The notes under the pieces: model-generated
What the model saw: only the letters and a program-made list of their open reading frames with translations
Database searches by the model: none
Told to the model about the DNA's origin: nothing
Shown: positions 35,829 through 43,767 of the stretch, in pieces
Layout of the letters: each line of letters begins with the position of its first letter
How positions within the stretch are numbered: position 1 is the stretch's first letter
DNA from: Campylobacter concisus
Lineage (GTDB): Bacteria > Campylobacterota > Campylobacteria > Campylobacterales > Campylobacteraceae
Direction of reading: 5' to 3'
Assembly (NCBI RefSeq): GCF_003048575.1
Contig: NZ_PIRZ01000005.1
Coordinates: 1 to 64,000 of the forward strand
DNA: 64,000 nt
Position numbers and translations under genes: made by a program

Positions 35829-37232
35829 CTACTCCACAACGATTTGGTTTTCTCTCTTGTAAATTTTAACTCTCGCATTTTCAAAACTATACTCGCCATC
35901 TTTTAGCTTTTTCTTACTATAAACCCTGATCTTACCGTATGGTGTATGCAGATAGCCTCTCTCAAGCCTGCCCGAAATTTCAGCAAAGACATCGCCACTT
36001 CTAGCTTCACTTAGTTGCGATGCATCTAGTAAATTTTCGCTAATATCTTTTGTGCCATGCTCATTTATAATCTCATAAGAGCTGACTTCAAGCGCATCTT
36101 TATAAATTTTCATTCGCCTTACTAAAATATCTAGCTCTTCGCCTACAATAACGCTATTTTTAGAATCATAGACATAAATTCCGCGGTGATTTTTCGAGAT
36201 AATAAAGCCATGCTTATCTTTTAAGATAACAACCGCTTTTTCAATCACGACTGGTACTGCCCCTGGATGATCAAAAAGTGTATCTACATCAGCCGTCTTA
36301 TAGTTTTGCTCGCTTGTTTTTTTATTGGCTTTATTTTCATCTTTTTTAAAAATTTTACTCACAAAGCCTTTTTTCACTGGACTTGGATCAGTTGAAATTT
36401 TAAACTTTAATGCAAAGTGATCCGAATAAAGGTCACTCTTTGCAAAGCCTTTTTCATCGACTGCAAAGCTTGGTTTAAAGACTTCAAAACTACCACTAAC
36501 ATAGCTTAGATCGCCATTTTCCATAAAGCTAGGTGAAAGCAAAACATGATCGATCGCTCTTTTTTTGCCATGCACTGCGTGAGAATATCTATCTTTTGGT
36601 TCAAGCTCTTTATAAAGATCATAAAAATTTCTCGTTGCAATGATGTCATTTAGGATGGATTTTTGTCCAAAGGGCGAGTTAAAATCACCCAAAATAATTG
36701 CATTTTTCTCTTTACCCAGAGCCGTTCTTAACGTTTTTTCGGCCTTTTTTTGCATATTTATGCCATTTTTATAAGTTGGAAAGTGGTTTACAAATACGCT
36801 AAATTTCTTGCCTTCCGTCTCAAAAATAACCTTTAAAATATTTCTCGTCTTTACGTTTGAAACTTTAAAAACTTCACTGCCACTTGGCTGCAACTTTGAA
36901 ATAAGCCCAAGCCCAACAGGCGAATTTTTCTCCTTTGTAAAACTAACGAATTTATACTCGCTATCACTTACCAGAGCTTTTAAAACCTGCTCATTTTCGA
37001 TCTCTTGAAGTGCGATAATGTCTGTATTTAGTGCATTTATAACTTGTCTTGTTCTTTGTAGTTTTGAATCAGCCGCCTCGCAGTCCCACTTTGATACGCC
37101 TACTTTAAAATCAAGATACTCGCTACCATCATCTTTGCAATCAAATAAATTTTGCACATTATAAGTTGCAATGCTAATTTCACTCGCAAATGCCACCAAA
37201 ATGGTAAAAAGCAAAGCAAAAACTACTCTCAA
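35829..37232 (-). CDS. exported endonuclease/exonuclease/phosphatase family protein
   Basis: A 467-residue protein with a signal peptide (VVFALLFTILVAFA, then S). Residues 18-285 form the EEP fold: SIATYNVQNLFD, DIIALQEIENEQV with the metal-binding Glu near residue 78, NAIILGDFNSPFG near 177 and SDHFALKF near 268. The C-terminal 180 residues look like an OB-fold-type DNA-binding domain seen in secreted nucleases. It probably acts in the periplasm or outside. The start is TTG with AGGAG, overlapping the trmL stop by 4 bases. Confidence 0.85.
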   Translation of the reverse strand: MRVVFALLFTILVAFASEISIATYNVQNLFDCKDDGSEYLDFKVGVSKWDCEAADSKLQRTRQVINALNTDIIALQEIENEQVLKALVSDSEYKFVSFTKEKNSPVGLGLISKLQPSGSEVFKVSNVKTRNILKVIFETEGKKFSVFVNHFPTYKNGINMQKKAEKTLRTALGKEKNAIILGDFNSPFGQKSILNDIIATRNFYDLYKELEPKDRYSHAVHGKKRAIDHVLLSPSFMENGDLSYVSGSFEVFKPSFAVDEKGFAKSDLYSDHFALKFKISTDPSPVKKGFVSKIFKKDENKANKKTSEQNYKTADVDTLFDHPGAVPVVIEKAVVILKDKHGFIISKNHRGIYVYDSKNSVIVGEELDILVRRMKIYKDALEVSSYEIINEHGTKDISENLLDASQLSEARSGDVFAEISGRLERGYLHTPYGKIRVYSKKKLKDGEYSFENARVKIYKRENQIVVE

Positions 37233-37708
37233 ATCTCACTCCTAAAGTCAAATTCAGTGATATTTTGCCTGATCGCCTCATAAGCGATAATACCAGCACT
37301 CATAGCTAAATTTAAGCTTCTGCCCTCTTTTCCCATTGGTATGGTTATGGCGTTTTTAAAATTTATATCCATAAATTCTCTTGGCAGCCCAGTACTCTCT
37401 CCACCAAAAAATATAAAATCTCCCGGTTTAAACTCGGCCTCGCAGTAAAGCCTATTTGTCTTTGTGGTAGCGAAGAAAAATCTATCCTTGTGGTTTAAGT
37501 TTGCTTCTAAAAATTCTTCCAAACTATCCCAAATTTTTGGATTTAAATTTTTCCAGTAGTCAAGCCCTGCTCGTCTAACAGCCTTTTCACTCAGATCAAA
37601 CACAGTGGGCTTAACGATATGCAGCTTTAAATTTGCATTAACGCACATTCTACCGATAGCTCCAGTATTTTGCGGTATCTGAGGATGAACCAGGACTATG
37701 TTAAACAT
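37229..37708 (-). CDS. trmL: tRNA (cytidine/uridine-34-2'-O)-methyltransferase TrmL
   Basis: A 159-residue SPOUT methyltransferase that methylates the wobble nucleotide of leucine tRNAs with S-adenosylmethionine. It has FNIVLVHPQIPQNTGAIGRMC at the start, FFGGESTGLPREFM near residues 97-110 and IPMGKEGRSLNLAMSAGIIAYEA near 122-144, the knot signatures. The length is normal. Its stop overlaps the start of the nuclease gene. Confidence 0.93.
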   Translation of the reverse strand: MFNIVLVHPQIPQNTGAIGRMCVNANLKLHIVKPTVFDLSEKAVRRAGLDYWKNLNPKIWDSLEEFLEANLNHKDRFFFATTKTNRLYCEAEFKPGDFIFFGGESTGLPREFMDINFKNAITIPMGKEGRSLNLAMSAGIIAYEAIRQNITEFDFRSEI

Positions 37709-37742
37709 AAGCTTTCTTTGCCTTAAAAAGTGTTATAAACTA

Positions 37743-37764
37743 GCCTATTTTAGCCAAAATGGGC
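37743..37764 (-). terminator. hairpin between cca and trmL
   Basis: GCCTATTTT-AGCC-AAAATGGGC, a nine-pair stem with one G-T pair. It lies in the 74-base gap that separates cca from trmL. The gap is the largest one inside this leftward run, so the hairpin may attenuate transcription. Confidence 0.45.
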
Positions 37765-37782
37765 TTTTAAGAGTTTTAAAGA

Positions 37783-38970
37783 CTAATCTTTTCTGAGCTT
37801 ACGCTCGCTTAGATATTTTGAAATTTCAAGCTCTTGCCTACGTTTTATCTCTTTTGCGATCTCTTCGTTTTTAAAACCAGCTGATAAAATTTCTGTCACA
37901 TCGACTTTCGCGTCAAATTTTAGCTCATAAATTCCAAGCTTCTTTGCACGCTCTATTCGCTCTTTATTATAAGCTCCAAGCCATGATTTTATGGGCATAT
38001 TTAGGGCAATTTGCATTAGCTCTTTATCGCTTGGCATATGCTTAAAATAAGACTCTTTTAAGATAGAAAAATAGCTCTTTGGCAGGCGTATTTTCTCTAA
38101 AATTTCTTTTGCATTGGACTCAAATTTTCCAAAAAATAGATATAAAAATAATCTCTCATCATCCACGAAATTTCTAGCACTTTTTAGCTCAGCCAAAAAC
38201 TCATCATCTTTATAAATTTGTACGCCAAAAATTTCTTTAAAAAGTCCAAGCTCAAAAAGATAGCAAGCTCCTTTTTCAAGATGCTTTGCGCGAAAGAATT
38301 TAATAAGCTCAGTATTTATCCTATCTCTACTTAGATGCTCCAAACTAAGGCTTTTCATAAGAGCTAGCGTCTCACTAACTATGCTAAAATCAAGCCTCGC
38401 GCTAAACTGCACTCCTCTAAGCACCCTTAGTGGATCCTCTTTAAATTTTTCACTATCAATGTGCCTTAATGTCTTTTTTGCTAAATCTTGCTTCCCGCCG
38501 TAAAAGTCTAAAATTTCTCCATTAAAGATATTCATCATCATGGCATTTATCGTAAAATCTCGCCTAAGGCTCGCAATTTTTGGATCGTTAATATAGCTTA
38601 CTGCAAAGTCCTTGTGTGAATTTCCAGTCTTGCTCTCGCTTCTTGGAAGCCCAATGTCGTAGTTTTTGTATTTGTAGATAAAGTAGCTTTTGCCAACTCC
38701 GCTAGCGCCTATGCTAGCCATTAGCTCATTAAATTTAGTAGGCTCAATGTCATAAACTTCGATGTCGTAATCATAAATTTCTCGCCCCAAGAACGCATCT
38801 CTCACGCAGCCACCAACTAGATAGACACGTGAAGTAAATGGAGCAAATAGCGATCTAAAAAAGTCTAGCTCGCTATTTTTATAAATTTCATTTTTGATTT
38901 TTATCTCATTTTTTAAGCCGTCTAATGGCTTATTTTGAGAGATTTTGGAGTCTATTTTCGATATTTGCAA
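37783..38970 (-). CDS. CCA-adding / poly(A) polymerase family tRNA nucleotidyltransferase
   Basis: A 395-residue class II nucleotidyltransferase. The active site is VYLVGGCVRDAFLGR near residues 50-64 with the metal pair YDYDIEVYD near 67-75, and RRDFTINAMMMN near 135-146; an arginine-rich tail ends it. It completes or repairs the CCA end of tRNAs. The start is uncertain: the most upstream possibility is TTG 38970, with no clear ribosome site, which makes a 45-residue extension before the family's usual start and overlaps the upstream gene by 41 bases. No in-frame ATG or GTG lies between. Confidence 0.88.
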   Translation of the reverse strand: MQISKIDSKISQNKPLDGLKNEIKIKNEIYKNSELDFFRSLFAPFTSRVYLVGGCVRDAFLGREIYDYDIEVYDIEPTKFNELMASIGASGVGKSYFIYKYKNYDIGLPRSESKTGNSHKDFAVSYINDPKIASLRRDFTINAMMMNIFNGEILDFYGGKQDLAKKTLRHIDSEKFKEDPLRVLRGVQFSARLDFSIVSETLALMKSLSLEHLSRDRINTELIKFFRAKHLEKGACYLFELGLFKEIFGVQIYKDDEFLAELKSARNFVDDERLFLYLFFGKFESNAKEILEKIRLPKSYFSILKESYFKHMPSDKELMQIALNMPIKSWLGAYNKERIERAKKLGIYELKFDAKVDVTEILSAGFKNEEIAKEIKRRQELEISKYLSERKLRKD

Positions 38971-39346
38971 GGGTAAATTCTAAAAATTTTGTCGTTAGCT
39001 CAAGCCTTGAAGCAAGATTTTGTTCACTAGTTTGTTTAAGCCCTTCAAAAAGCACTTCTATGCGTTCAGCAAGGTTTGCTAAAAAAATTTCCTCTTCGCT
39101 TATCTCTCTGCTTTTTGGAGAAATTTCTATCTCAACTTTTGGCTCAAACTCTTTTGAAGCTTCTAAATTTAGTTCAAGATTTGGCTCATTTTCCGCTATC
39201 TCTTTTTCTGTTTCTATTGCCAAAAGCTCTTTTTTTAAATTCTCTCGCTCAAGCTCTTCTTGCTTTTTACTTTGCAATGCTTCTATTTTTTCAAGCTCAG
39301 CACTAACCTCACTGATTGCCATTCTAGCAATATCATCAAGTTTCAT
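38930..39346 (-). CDS. coiled-coil hypothetical protein
   Basis: A 138-residue protein almost entirely of helical heptads rich in Glu and Lys (ELEKIEALQSKKQEELER). There is no membrane segment. I place the start at ATG 39346, not GTG 39361, because AAGGTGG lies eight bases before it and it forms an ATGA overlap with the stop of the small upstream gene. The LAERIEVLFEGL and NRLQNLSK ends recall cell-division or phosphorelay adaptor proteins, but I do not recognise the family. Confidence 0.65.
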   Translation of the reverse strand: MKLDDIARMAISEVSAELEKIEALQSKKQEELERENLKKELLAIETEKEIAENEPNLELNLEASKEFEPKVEIEISPKSREISEEEIFLANLAERIEVLFEGLKQTSEQNLASRLELTTKFLEFTLANIENRLQNLSK

Positions 39347-39588
39347 AATCTTATCAACCACCTTTTAAATTCATTTATCTCTTCATCACTTTTCATCGCT
39401 ATAAAAAACTCTTTCATCTGCTCGTTTTTTATCGCTCGCTCTTTGCGAAGTCCGCTCAGGCGATTTATCGCGCCAAGGGCATCTTTGTTTGACGGATCTT
39501 GCTTTAAGATATTTTTATAAATTTCAAGTGCATCATCTTTTAGCCCCTGAGCTTCGTAGATTAGTGCTTCAGTGATTGTGTTTTTCAT
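39343..39588 (-). CDS. small TPR-like protein
   Basis: An 81-residue helical protein. Residues 5-45 fit one tetratricopeptide repeat and a half ([20 protein letters not shown], then [17 protein letters not shown]), the remainder is a basic, charged helix. It overlaps leuB by 4 bases and the coiled-coil gene by 4, so it is translated with leucine biosynthesis genes although it is surely an adaptor. Function unknown. Confidence 0.7.
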   Translation of the reverse strand: MKNTITEALIYEAQGLKDDALEIYKNILKQDPSNKDALGAINRLSGLRKERAIKNEQMKEFFIAMKSDEEINEFKRWLIRL

Positions 39589-40652
39589 TTTTTGATAAAT
39601 CCTGCGATAACATCGCCTATCTCGCTAGTTGAGCAAATTTCAACTGCGTTAAAAGCAGCGATATCTTTTGTTCTATAGCCTTTTTCAAGCGCCTCTTTAA
39701 CAGCATTTTCTATCGCATCTGCGGCGTCATTTTCGCTAAGTGCGTATCTTAGCATCATAGCTGCACTTAAAATTGTTGCGATTGGATTTGCTATGCCCTG
39801 CCCTGCGATGTCTGGAGCTGAGCCGTGTATTGGCTCATAAATTCCCACTTTGCCGCCCATGCTAGCGCTTGGCAAAAGTCCTATCGAGCCACAAACCATG
39901 CTAGCCTCATCACTTAAGATGTCGCCGAATAAATTTTCAGTAAGTATGACGTCAAAATTTGCTGGCGCTCTTACTAACTGCATCGCCGCATTATCCACAT
40001 ACATAAAGCTAAGCTCTACTTCAGGGTAATTTTTAGCCACTTCGCTAGTCACCTCACGCCAAAGCTGACTTGTCTCAAGCACATTTGCCTTATCGACCAT
40101 GCAGACCTTTTTCTTGCGAAGCATTGCTGTTTCAAAAGCGATCTTTGCGATGCGCTCTATCTCCATTTTAGAATAAATCATCGTATTAAACGCTCTATCT
40201 TCGCCTTTTTCACGTGGCTGCCCAAAATAAAGTCCGCCTGTTAGCTCACGAATCACGACAAAATCAACGCCTCTTAAAACCTCTGGCTTTAGCGTGCTAG
40301 CATCCACTAGCTCATCAAAAACAATGGCTGGGCGTAAATTCGCATAAGCTTCAAGCTCTTTTCTAATCTTTAAAAGCCCACTCTCTGGCCTTAGATGTCT
40401 TGGCAGGCTATCCCATTTCTCGCCGCCGATCGCTCCAAAAAGCACAGCATCTGAGCTTAGAGCAGAACTAAGCGTCTCATCTGGCAAAGGCACGCCAAAT
40501 ACATCATAAGCTGCACCACCCATAAGCTTGTAGTCGTACTCAAATTTTATCCCAAACTCAGCGCTAACAACATCTAAAATTTTTATCGCCTCATCTATGA
40601 TCTCAGGGCCGATGCCATCGCCTTTTATAACACAAATTTTATATTCTCTCAT
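39585..40652 (-). CDS. leuB: 3-isopropylmalate dehydrogenase LeuB
   Basis: A 355-residue NAD-dependent decarboxylating dehydrogenase of leucine synthesis. It has [45 protein letters not shown] near residue 133, and [20 protein letters not shown] near 275-294. Codon use is that of the main genome (CCA, ACA, GCA), unlike leuD three bases upstream. leuA and leuC are not in the window. Confidence 0.95.
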   Translation of the reverse strand: MREYKICVIKGDGIGPEIIDEAIKILDVVSAEFGIKFEYDYKLMGGAAYDVFGVPLPDETLSSALSSDAVLFGAIGGEKWDSLPRHLRPESGLLKIRKELEAYANLRPAIVFDELVDASTLKPEVLRGVDFVVIRELTGGLYFGQPREKGEDRAFNTMIYSKMEIERIAKIAFETAMLRKKKVCMVDKANVLETSQLWREVTSEVAKNYPEVELSFMYVDNAAMQLVRAPANFDVILTENLFGDILSDEASMVCGSIGLLPSASMGGKVGIYEPIHGSAPDIAGQGIANPIATILSAAMMLRYALSENDAADAIENAVKEALEKGYRTKDIAAFNAVEICSTSEIGDVIAGFIKK

Positions 40653-40655
40653 TAT

Positions 40656-41135
40656 TTAATCCAACTTTACTTTTGCGTATTCTATAAGTCCGCCGGCGTT
40701 TAGAAGCTCTTGCATAAACGGCGGTATAGGGCTAAATTTATACTCTTTGCCGCTGGTTAGATTTACGACCGCGCCGTTATCTACGTCTATTTTTAGTTCG
40801 TCGCCCTCGTTTATTTCGTCCGTTTCTTTGATTTCAAGTATCAAAAGTCCCGTATTAAAGCTATTTCTATAAAAAATTCTCGCATAGCTTTTAGCTATCA
40901 CCGCACCAATGCCGGCAGCTTTAAGCGCGATAGGAGCGTGCTCGCGAGAGCTACCGCAGCCGAAATTTTCGCCCGCTACGATAATGTCGCCCTTATCTAT
41001 CTTGGCGCTAAAATTAGGATCGGCGTCCTCCATTATATGTTTTGCTAAGATATTTTCGTCGGAAGTATTTAAGTATCTGGCGGCGATAATTATATCGGTA
41101 TCGATATTGTCGCCGAATTTCCAAACTTTATTCAT
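40656..41135 (-). CDS. leuD: 3-isopropylmalate dehydratase small subunit LeuD
   Basis: A 159-residue small subunit: it begins MNKVWKFGDNIDTDIIIAA and has the swivelling-domain motif NFGCGSSREHAPIAL near residues 57-71 and SYARIFYRNSFNTGLL near 85-100. The open frame extends 33 codons upstream, but family similarity begins exactly at the Met at 41135 and the extension is Lys/Phe/Arg-rich non-coding-like sequence. From this gene rightward, the codons shift to CCG, ACG and GCG, so leuD seems to have come with the neighbouring segment. leuB follows after 3 bases. Confidence 0.92.
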   Translation of the reverse strand: MNKVWKFGDNIDTDIIIAARYLNTSDENILAKHIMEDADPNFSAKIDKGDIIVAGENFGCGSSREHAPIALKAAGIGAVIAKSYARIFYRNSFNTGLLILEIKETDEINEGDELKIDVDNGAVVNLTSGKEYKFSPIPPFMQELLNAGGLIEYAKVKLD

Positions 41136-41240
41136 AGTTTCGCCTTTTTTAAATTTTCGAGATTTTAGCCAAAAGTAGCTAAATAATTCATCAAACGGCG
41201 AATAAAATTTGCGGCCCAAACGGCTAAAGGGCAAGGCAAA

Positions 41241-41255
41241 GGGCGTTAAACGCCC
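41241..41255 (-). terminator. terminator of the SQR-DUF2892 operon
   Basis: GGGCG-TTAAA-CGCCC, five G-C pairs, immediately after the stop of the last DUF2892 gene. It separates that operon from leuD. T-rich DNA flanks it on the plus strand and a shorter T-run on the minus strand. Confidence 0.65.
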
Positions 41256-41258
41256 CTT

Positions 41259-41441
41259 TTATTTTTTTAAATTTAAAGAACACCTGCCTAGGAATTTACA
41301 CGCCGGGCAAAAACCCGTAACGCCGACGATAATCGGGATTAACCCGATTAACGCCCAGTAGCTCTCGTAAAAATACCAAACCGCTACCATAAAAATTAAC
41401 CCCAGTACGACCCTAATAATTCTACTTTTTACGCTTACCAT
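41259..41441 (-). CDS. DUF2892 (YgaP-like) two-helix membrane protein
   Basis: A 60-residue protein with two short hydrophobic hairpin helices (about residues 8-24 and 28-46), GLIPIIVGVTGFCPACKFLG between and after them, and a Lys-rich end. CPAC and a further Cys carry three thiols near the membrane surface. DUF2892 proteins are usually found next to rhodaneses and sulfide oxidoreductases, and here it follows an SQR-type enzyme. AAAGG precedes its ATG. It is probably a carrier or anchor for sulfur compounds. Confidence 0.8.
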   Translation of the reverse strand: MVSVKSRIIRVVLGLIFMVAVWYFYESYWALIGLIPIIVGVTGFCPACKFLGRCSLNLKK

Positions 41442-41445
41442 ATTT

Positions 41446-41607
41446 TTACCTTTTTTTAAAAATTTTATAAAGCGGGCAGTAGCCGTAATATCCCGTTAAA
41501 AGCGGAATTAGCCCGACCGTCCACAACCAGCAGTCGCAAATAAATCCGAAAATAAAAAACCAAATCGCCGCTATAATCAAACGTATAGTTTTATCTAAAA
41601 CGCTCAT
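41446..41607 (-). CDS. second DUF2892 membrane protein
   Basis: A 53-residue relative of the next gene: MSVLDKTIRLIIAAIWFF, a helix, then DCWLWTVGLIPLLTG, then GYCPLYKIF. It keeps the C-P-x motif but only one Cys there, plus a Cys pair (24 and 26) in the loop between the helices. The ATG has AAAGGAG seven bases upstream and starts 10 bases after the SQR gene; the stop is 4 bases before the next ATG. Two small tandem DUF2892 proteins may work as a heteromer. Confidence 0.78.
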   Translation of the reverse strand: MSVLDKTIRLIIAAIWFFIFGFICDCWLWTVGLIPLLTGYYGYCPLYKIFKKR

Positions 41608-41617
41608 TTTATCTCCT

Positions 41618-42955
41618 TTAAGCTAAAGCTTTTAGCATTCCGTTCATAACCATAGGTTTAAATCCGTAAATTTTAACCAGCCAACTCATGTAGCTCTCTC
41701 TAGTAGCGCCGAAGCACTCCAACGTCGGAGCCGTCCCCTCCCAGTCGAACTCTACCATTATGGCCTTGCCGTATTTGGTGATAAAAGGGCAAGCCGTATA
41801 TCCGGTAAATTTCTCGCTAGGTTCTCGTCCTTTTATCGTATCGGCTAAATTTTTAGCTAAGATCGGATACATTTTCCTAACGCTAGCCCCCGTTTTGCCG
41901 GACGCAAATCCGCAAATATCGCCGATACCGAATATATTTTTAAATTTTGTACTTTGCAGGCTGTATTTATCGACGGCTAGAAAATTTAGCTTGTCGCCCT
42001 CTTTGGTTAGGCCGGCGCGAGCTAAAATTTCGCTTCCTTTTTGCTTAGGCGGCAGGTGAAGCCAGTCGTATTTTACGTCGATTAGCTCGGATGCGATTTT
42101 ATCTTCGCCGTTTTGCCTATACGCCGTCCAAAACTCGAAAGTAGCGGTACTTGAGCTTTTATCGACGGCTACGATTTGGTGGCGAAGATTAAATTTTATC
42201 TTTCTTTTTATCATTATTTGAGTCATCGCCGCGGCATAAGTCGGATCGCCGAAAAGCTTGCCGCCGCCGACGTAAAGATTAACGCTGCCTTTATCGCGGT
42301 TGCCGGCCAACCTCAGCCTATCTTCGCTCATGCAAGTTACTTTTTTATTTGCGCCGCTGCATTTCATCGGGGTTTTTTGATCGCAAAATACAGCCGCGCC
42401 GCCGTTTTGAGAGAATTTTTTCATCAGCTCGTTGCTCTTTACGGCGCCTTGTAGAGTGTAGACGGAGGATATGTTGCCGCTCGTATCGTTAATATCCTCT
42501 AAGCTTAGCCCCTTAACGGCTTCAAAGTCGTATTCCACGCCGCTTGCTACGATTAGATAATCATACCCCAGTTCGCTCCCGTCGTCTAGGACGAGTAGAT
42601 TGGCTTCGGGCTTTATTTCCGATACGTTTTTGCGTATCCACTCGGCTCCTTGCGGGATATAATCCGCTTTTTCGTAAACGACGTCGCTAGCTTCGTAAAT
42701 TCCGACGGCGATTAGCGTAAAGCCCGGCTGGTAGTAAAATTTCTCGTCTTTATCCACGAGAATTACCTTGGCGTTAGGCATATCTCTTCTAAGTTTAGCC
42801 GCCAACGCGATACCGCTAAGTCCCGCGCCCATTATGACGATTTTAGAATTTATATCGTCGTTTTCGCCGCCCGTTGCCGAGCAACCGCTCATACTCGCGG
42901 CTAGTCCCGCGGCCCCCATTAGCTTTAAAGCGTCTCTTCTTTGCAGTCCTTTCAT
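41618..42955 (-). CDS. Tat-exported sulfide:quinone oxidoreductase-like flavoprotein
   Basis: A 445-residue FAD enzyme. The leader has a twin-Arg motif (RRDALKLMG) and a lipobox-like MSGC at Cys25, so export as a folded lipoprotein is likely. The Rossmann motif VIMGAGLSGIALAAKL follows near residue 45. The two redox Cys of SQR are present: MKCSGANKKVTC near residue 199 and GYTACPFITKYGK near 388. It would oxidise sulfide and reduce quinone on the outer face of the inner membrane. I start at the second Met because AAAGGAG lies before it; the first is inside that ribosome site. Confidence 0.85.
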   Translation of the reverse strand: MKGLQRRDALKLMGAAGLAASMSGCSATGGENDDINSKIVIMGAGLSGIALAAKLRRDMPNAKVILVDKDEKFYYQPGFTLIAVGIYEASDVVYEKADYIPQGAEWIRKNVSEIKPEANLLVLDDGSELGYDYLIVASGVEYDFEAVKGLSLEDINDTSGNISSVYTLQGAVKSNELMKKFSQNGGAAVFCDQKTPMKCSGANKKVTCMSEDRLRLAGNRDKGSVNLYVGGGKLFGDPTYAAAMTQIMIKRKIKFNLRHQIVAVDKSSSTATFEFWTAYRQNGEDKIASELIDVKYDWLHLPPKQKGSEILARAGLTKEGDKLNFLAVDKYSLQSTKFKNIFGIGDICGFASGKTGASVRKMYPILAKNLADTIKGREPSEKFTGYTACPFITKYGKAIMVEFDWEGTAPTLECFGATRESYMSWLVKIYGFKPMVMNGMLKALA

Positions 42956-43011
42956 AAATTCTCCTTTCAAACGAGTTTATGAAATGCTACCTAAAAAAGG
43001 CCGTCCTCTCC

Positions 43012-43024
43012 GTAACAAAGTTAC
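43012..43024 (-). promoter_or_regulatory. GTAAC-N3-GTTAC operator before the SQR operon
   Basis: GTAAC-AAA-GTTAC on the plus strand, a perfect 5-3-5 palindrome, 57 bases upstream of the SQR start and next to the end of the Crp/Fnr gene. The same motif with one change lies before the regulator itself. The spacing to the SQR start leaves room for a Crp-type class II promoter. Confidence 0.6.
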
Positions 43025-43039
43025 CTTAAAACGAGAATT

Positions 43040-43684
43040 TTAAGAAACTAGCCTTATTTCGCCGCGGCTTTGCGTTATTTGCCCACTTCTCTCAAGCTCT
43101 TTAAGCACCCTAGATACCGCTTCTCTAGCGCTTCCTAGATGATTCGCCAGCTCTTCGTGAGTTATTTTTATAAAATTTTCGTTTAGATTTTCGATGCTTT
43201 GAGATAAAAAATTCATAATCCGCGCCGAAAGCGGCAAAAATAAAGCTTGCTCCATAACGTTTATGGTTCTAGCAAACCGATCGGCTACGATTTTTAGAGT
43301 AAAATTTAAAATGCTTGGATATTTTTCTTTAAGAGGCTTGTAAATTCGTGCCGGAATAACGATAATCTCGCTATCTTGCTCGATTTCGACGCTTACTTTA
43401 TTTTCTAACGAATTTATAGAACACGTATCGCACAGCACGCAACTCTCGTCTTTAGTTAGCCTAAATATCGTTATTTCCTTTGCGCTAGACGACACAAACG
43501 CCCTTAAAACGCCTTTTAGTATAAGTATAAATCCGAAGCAATCGTTTCCGGAGTAAAATATATTGCCCTTTTTTACGGTTTTTAGATACGCGTTATCAAA
43601 GATCGCATTTAGATCCTCGCTTGCTAGATCGAAATTATTCGTAAATCTCTCGCGCAAAATTTCTTTTAACTCTTCGCTTAGCAT
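43040..43684 (-). CDS. Crp/Fnr family regulator with a CXXCXXC cluster
   Basis: A 214-residue regulator. The N-terminal cyclic-nucleotide-type beta-barrel has YSGNDCFGFILILKGVLRAFVS near residues 40-61; it then has DESCVLCDTC with Cys near 82, 85 and 88, three thiols with spacing two and two. The C-terminal winged helix reads ITHEELANHLGSAREAVSRVLKELER (near residues 170-195). The Arg/Glu in the recognition helix agree with Crp/Fnr-type DNA contacts. The thiols could bind a cluster or sense polysulfide or NO. It is flanked by operator copies. Confidence 0.85.
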   Translation of the reverse strand: MLSEELKEILRERFTNNFDLASEDLNAIFDNAYLKTVKKGNIFYSGNDCFGFILILKGVLRAFVSSSAKEITIFRLTKDESCVLCDTCSINSLENKVSVEIEQDSEIIVIPARIYKPLKEKYPSILNFTLKIVADRFARTINVMEQALFLPLSARIMNFLSQSIENLNENFIKITHEELANHLGSAREAVSRVLKELERSGQITQSRGEIRLVS

Positions 43685-43695
43685 TTTGCCCTTTC

Positions 43696-43708
43696 GTGAC
43701 TTCGTTAC
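43696..43708 (+). promoter_or_regulatory. GTGAC-N3-GTTAC operator in the divergent regulator/TehA promoter
   Basis: GTGAC-TTC-GTTAC, a copy of the GTAAC-N3-GTTAC palindrome with one mismatch, 12 bases from the regulator start and 60 bases before the TehA-like start. Its centre is about 41 bases upstream of the transcription start expected from the TAATAT at 43731-43736, the class II spacing for activation by Crp-family proteins. It may also repress the regulator gene. Confidence 0.55.
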
Positions 43709-43767
43709 AAAAATTTAACCTTATTATAGGTAATATTGCATAAAAATTTAATACGAAAAGAAAAACA

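Noticed and set aside
38930-39588. Long plus-strand ORFs (38925-39368, 39076-39306, 39260-39520)
   Set aside because: They are antisense to leftward genes joined by ATGA overlaps; rich in Ser/Phe, as expected from complement of Glu/Lys-rich coiled coils.
41136-41234. 33-codon N-terminal extension of leuD
   Set aside because: Family similarity starts at the Met at 41135; the extra codons look random and Lys/Phe-rich.
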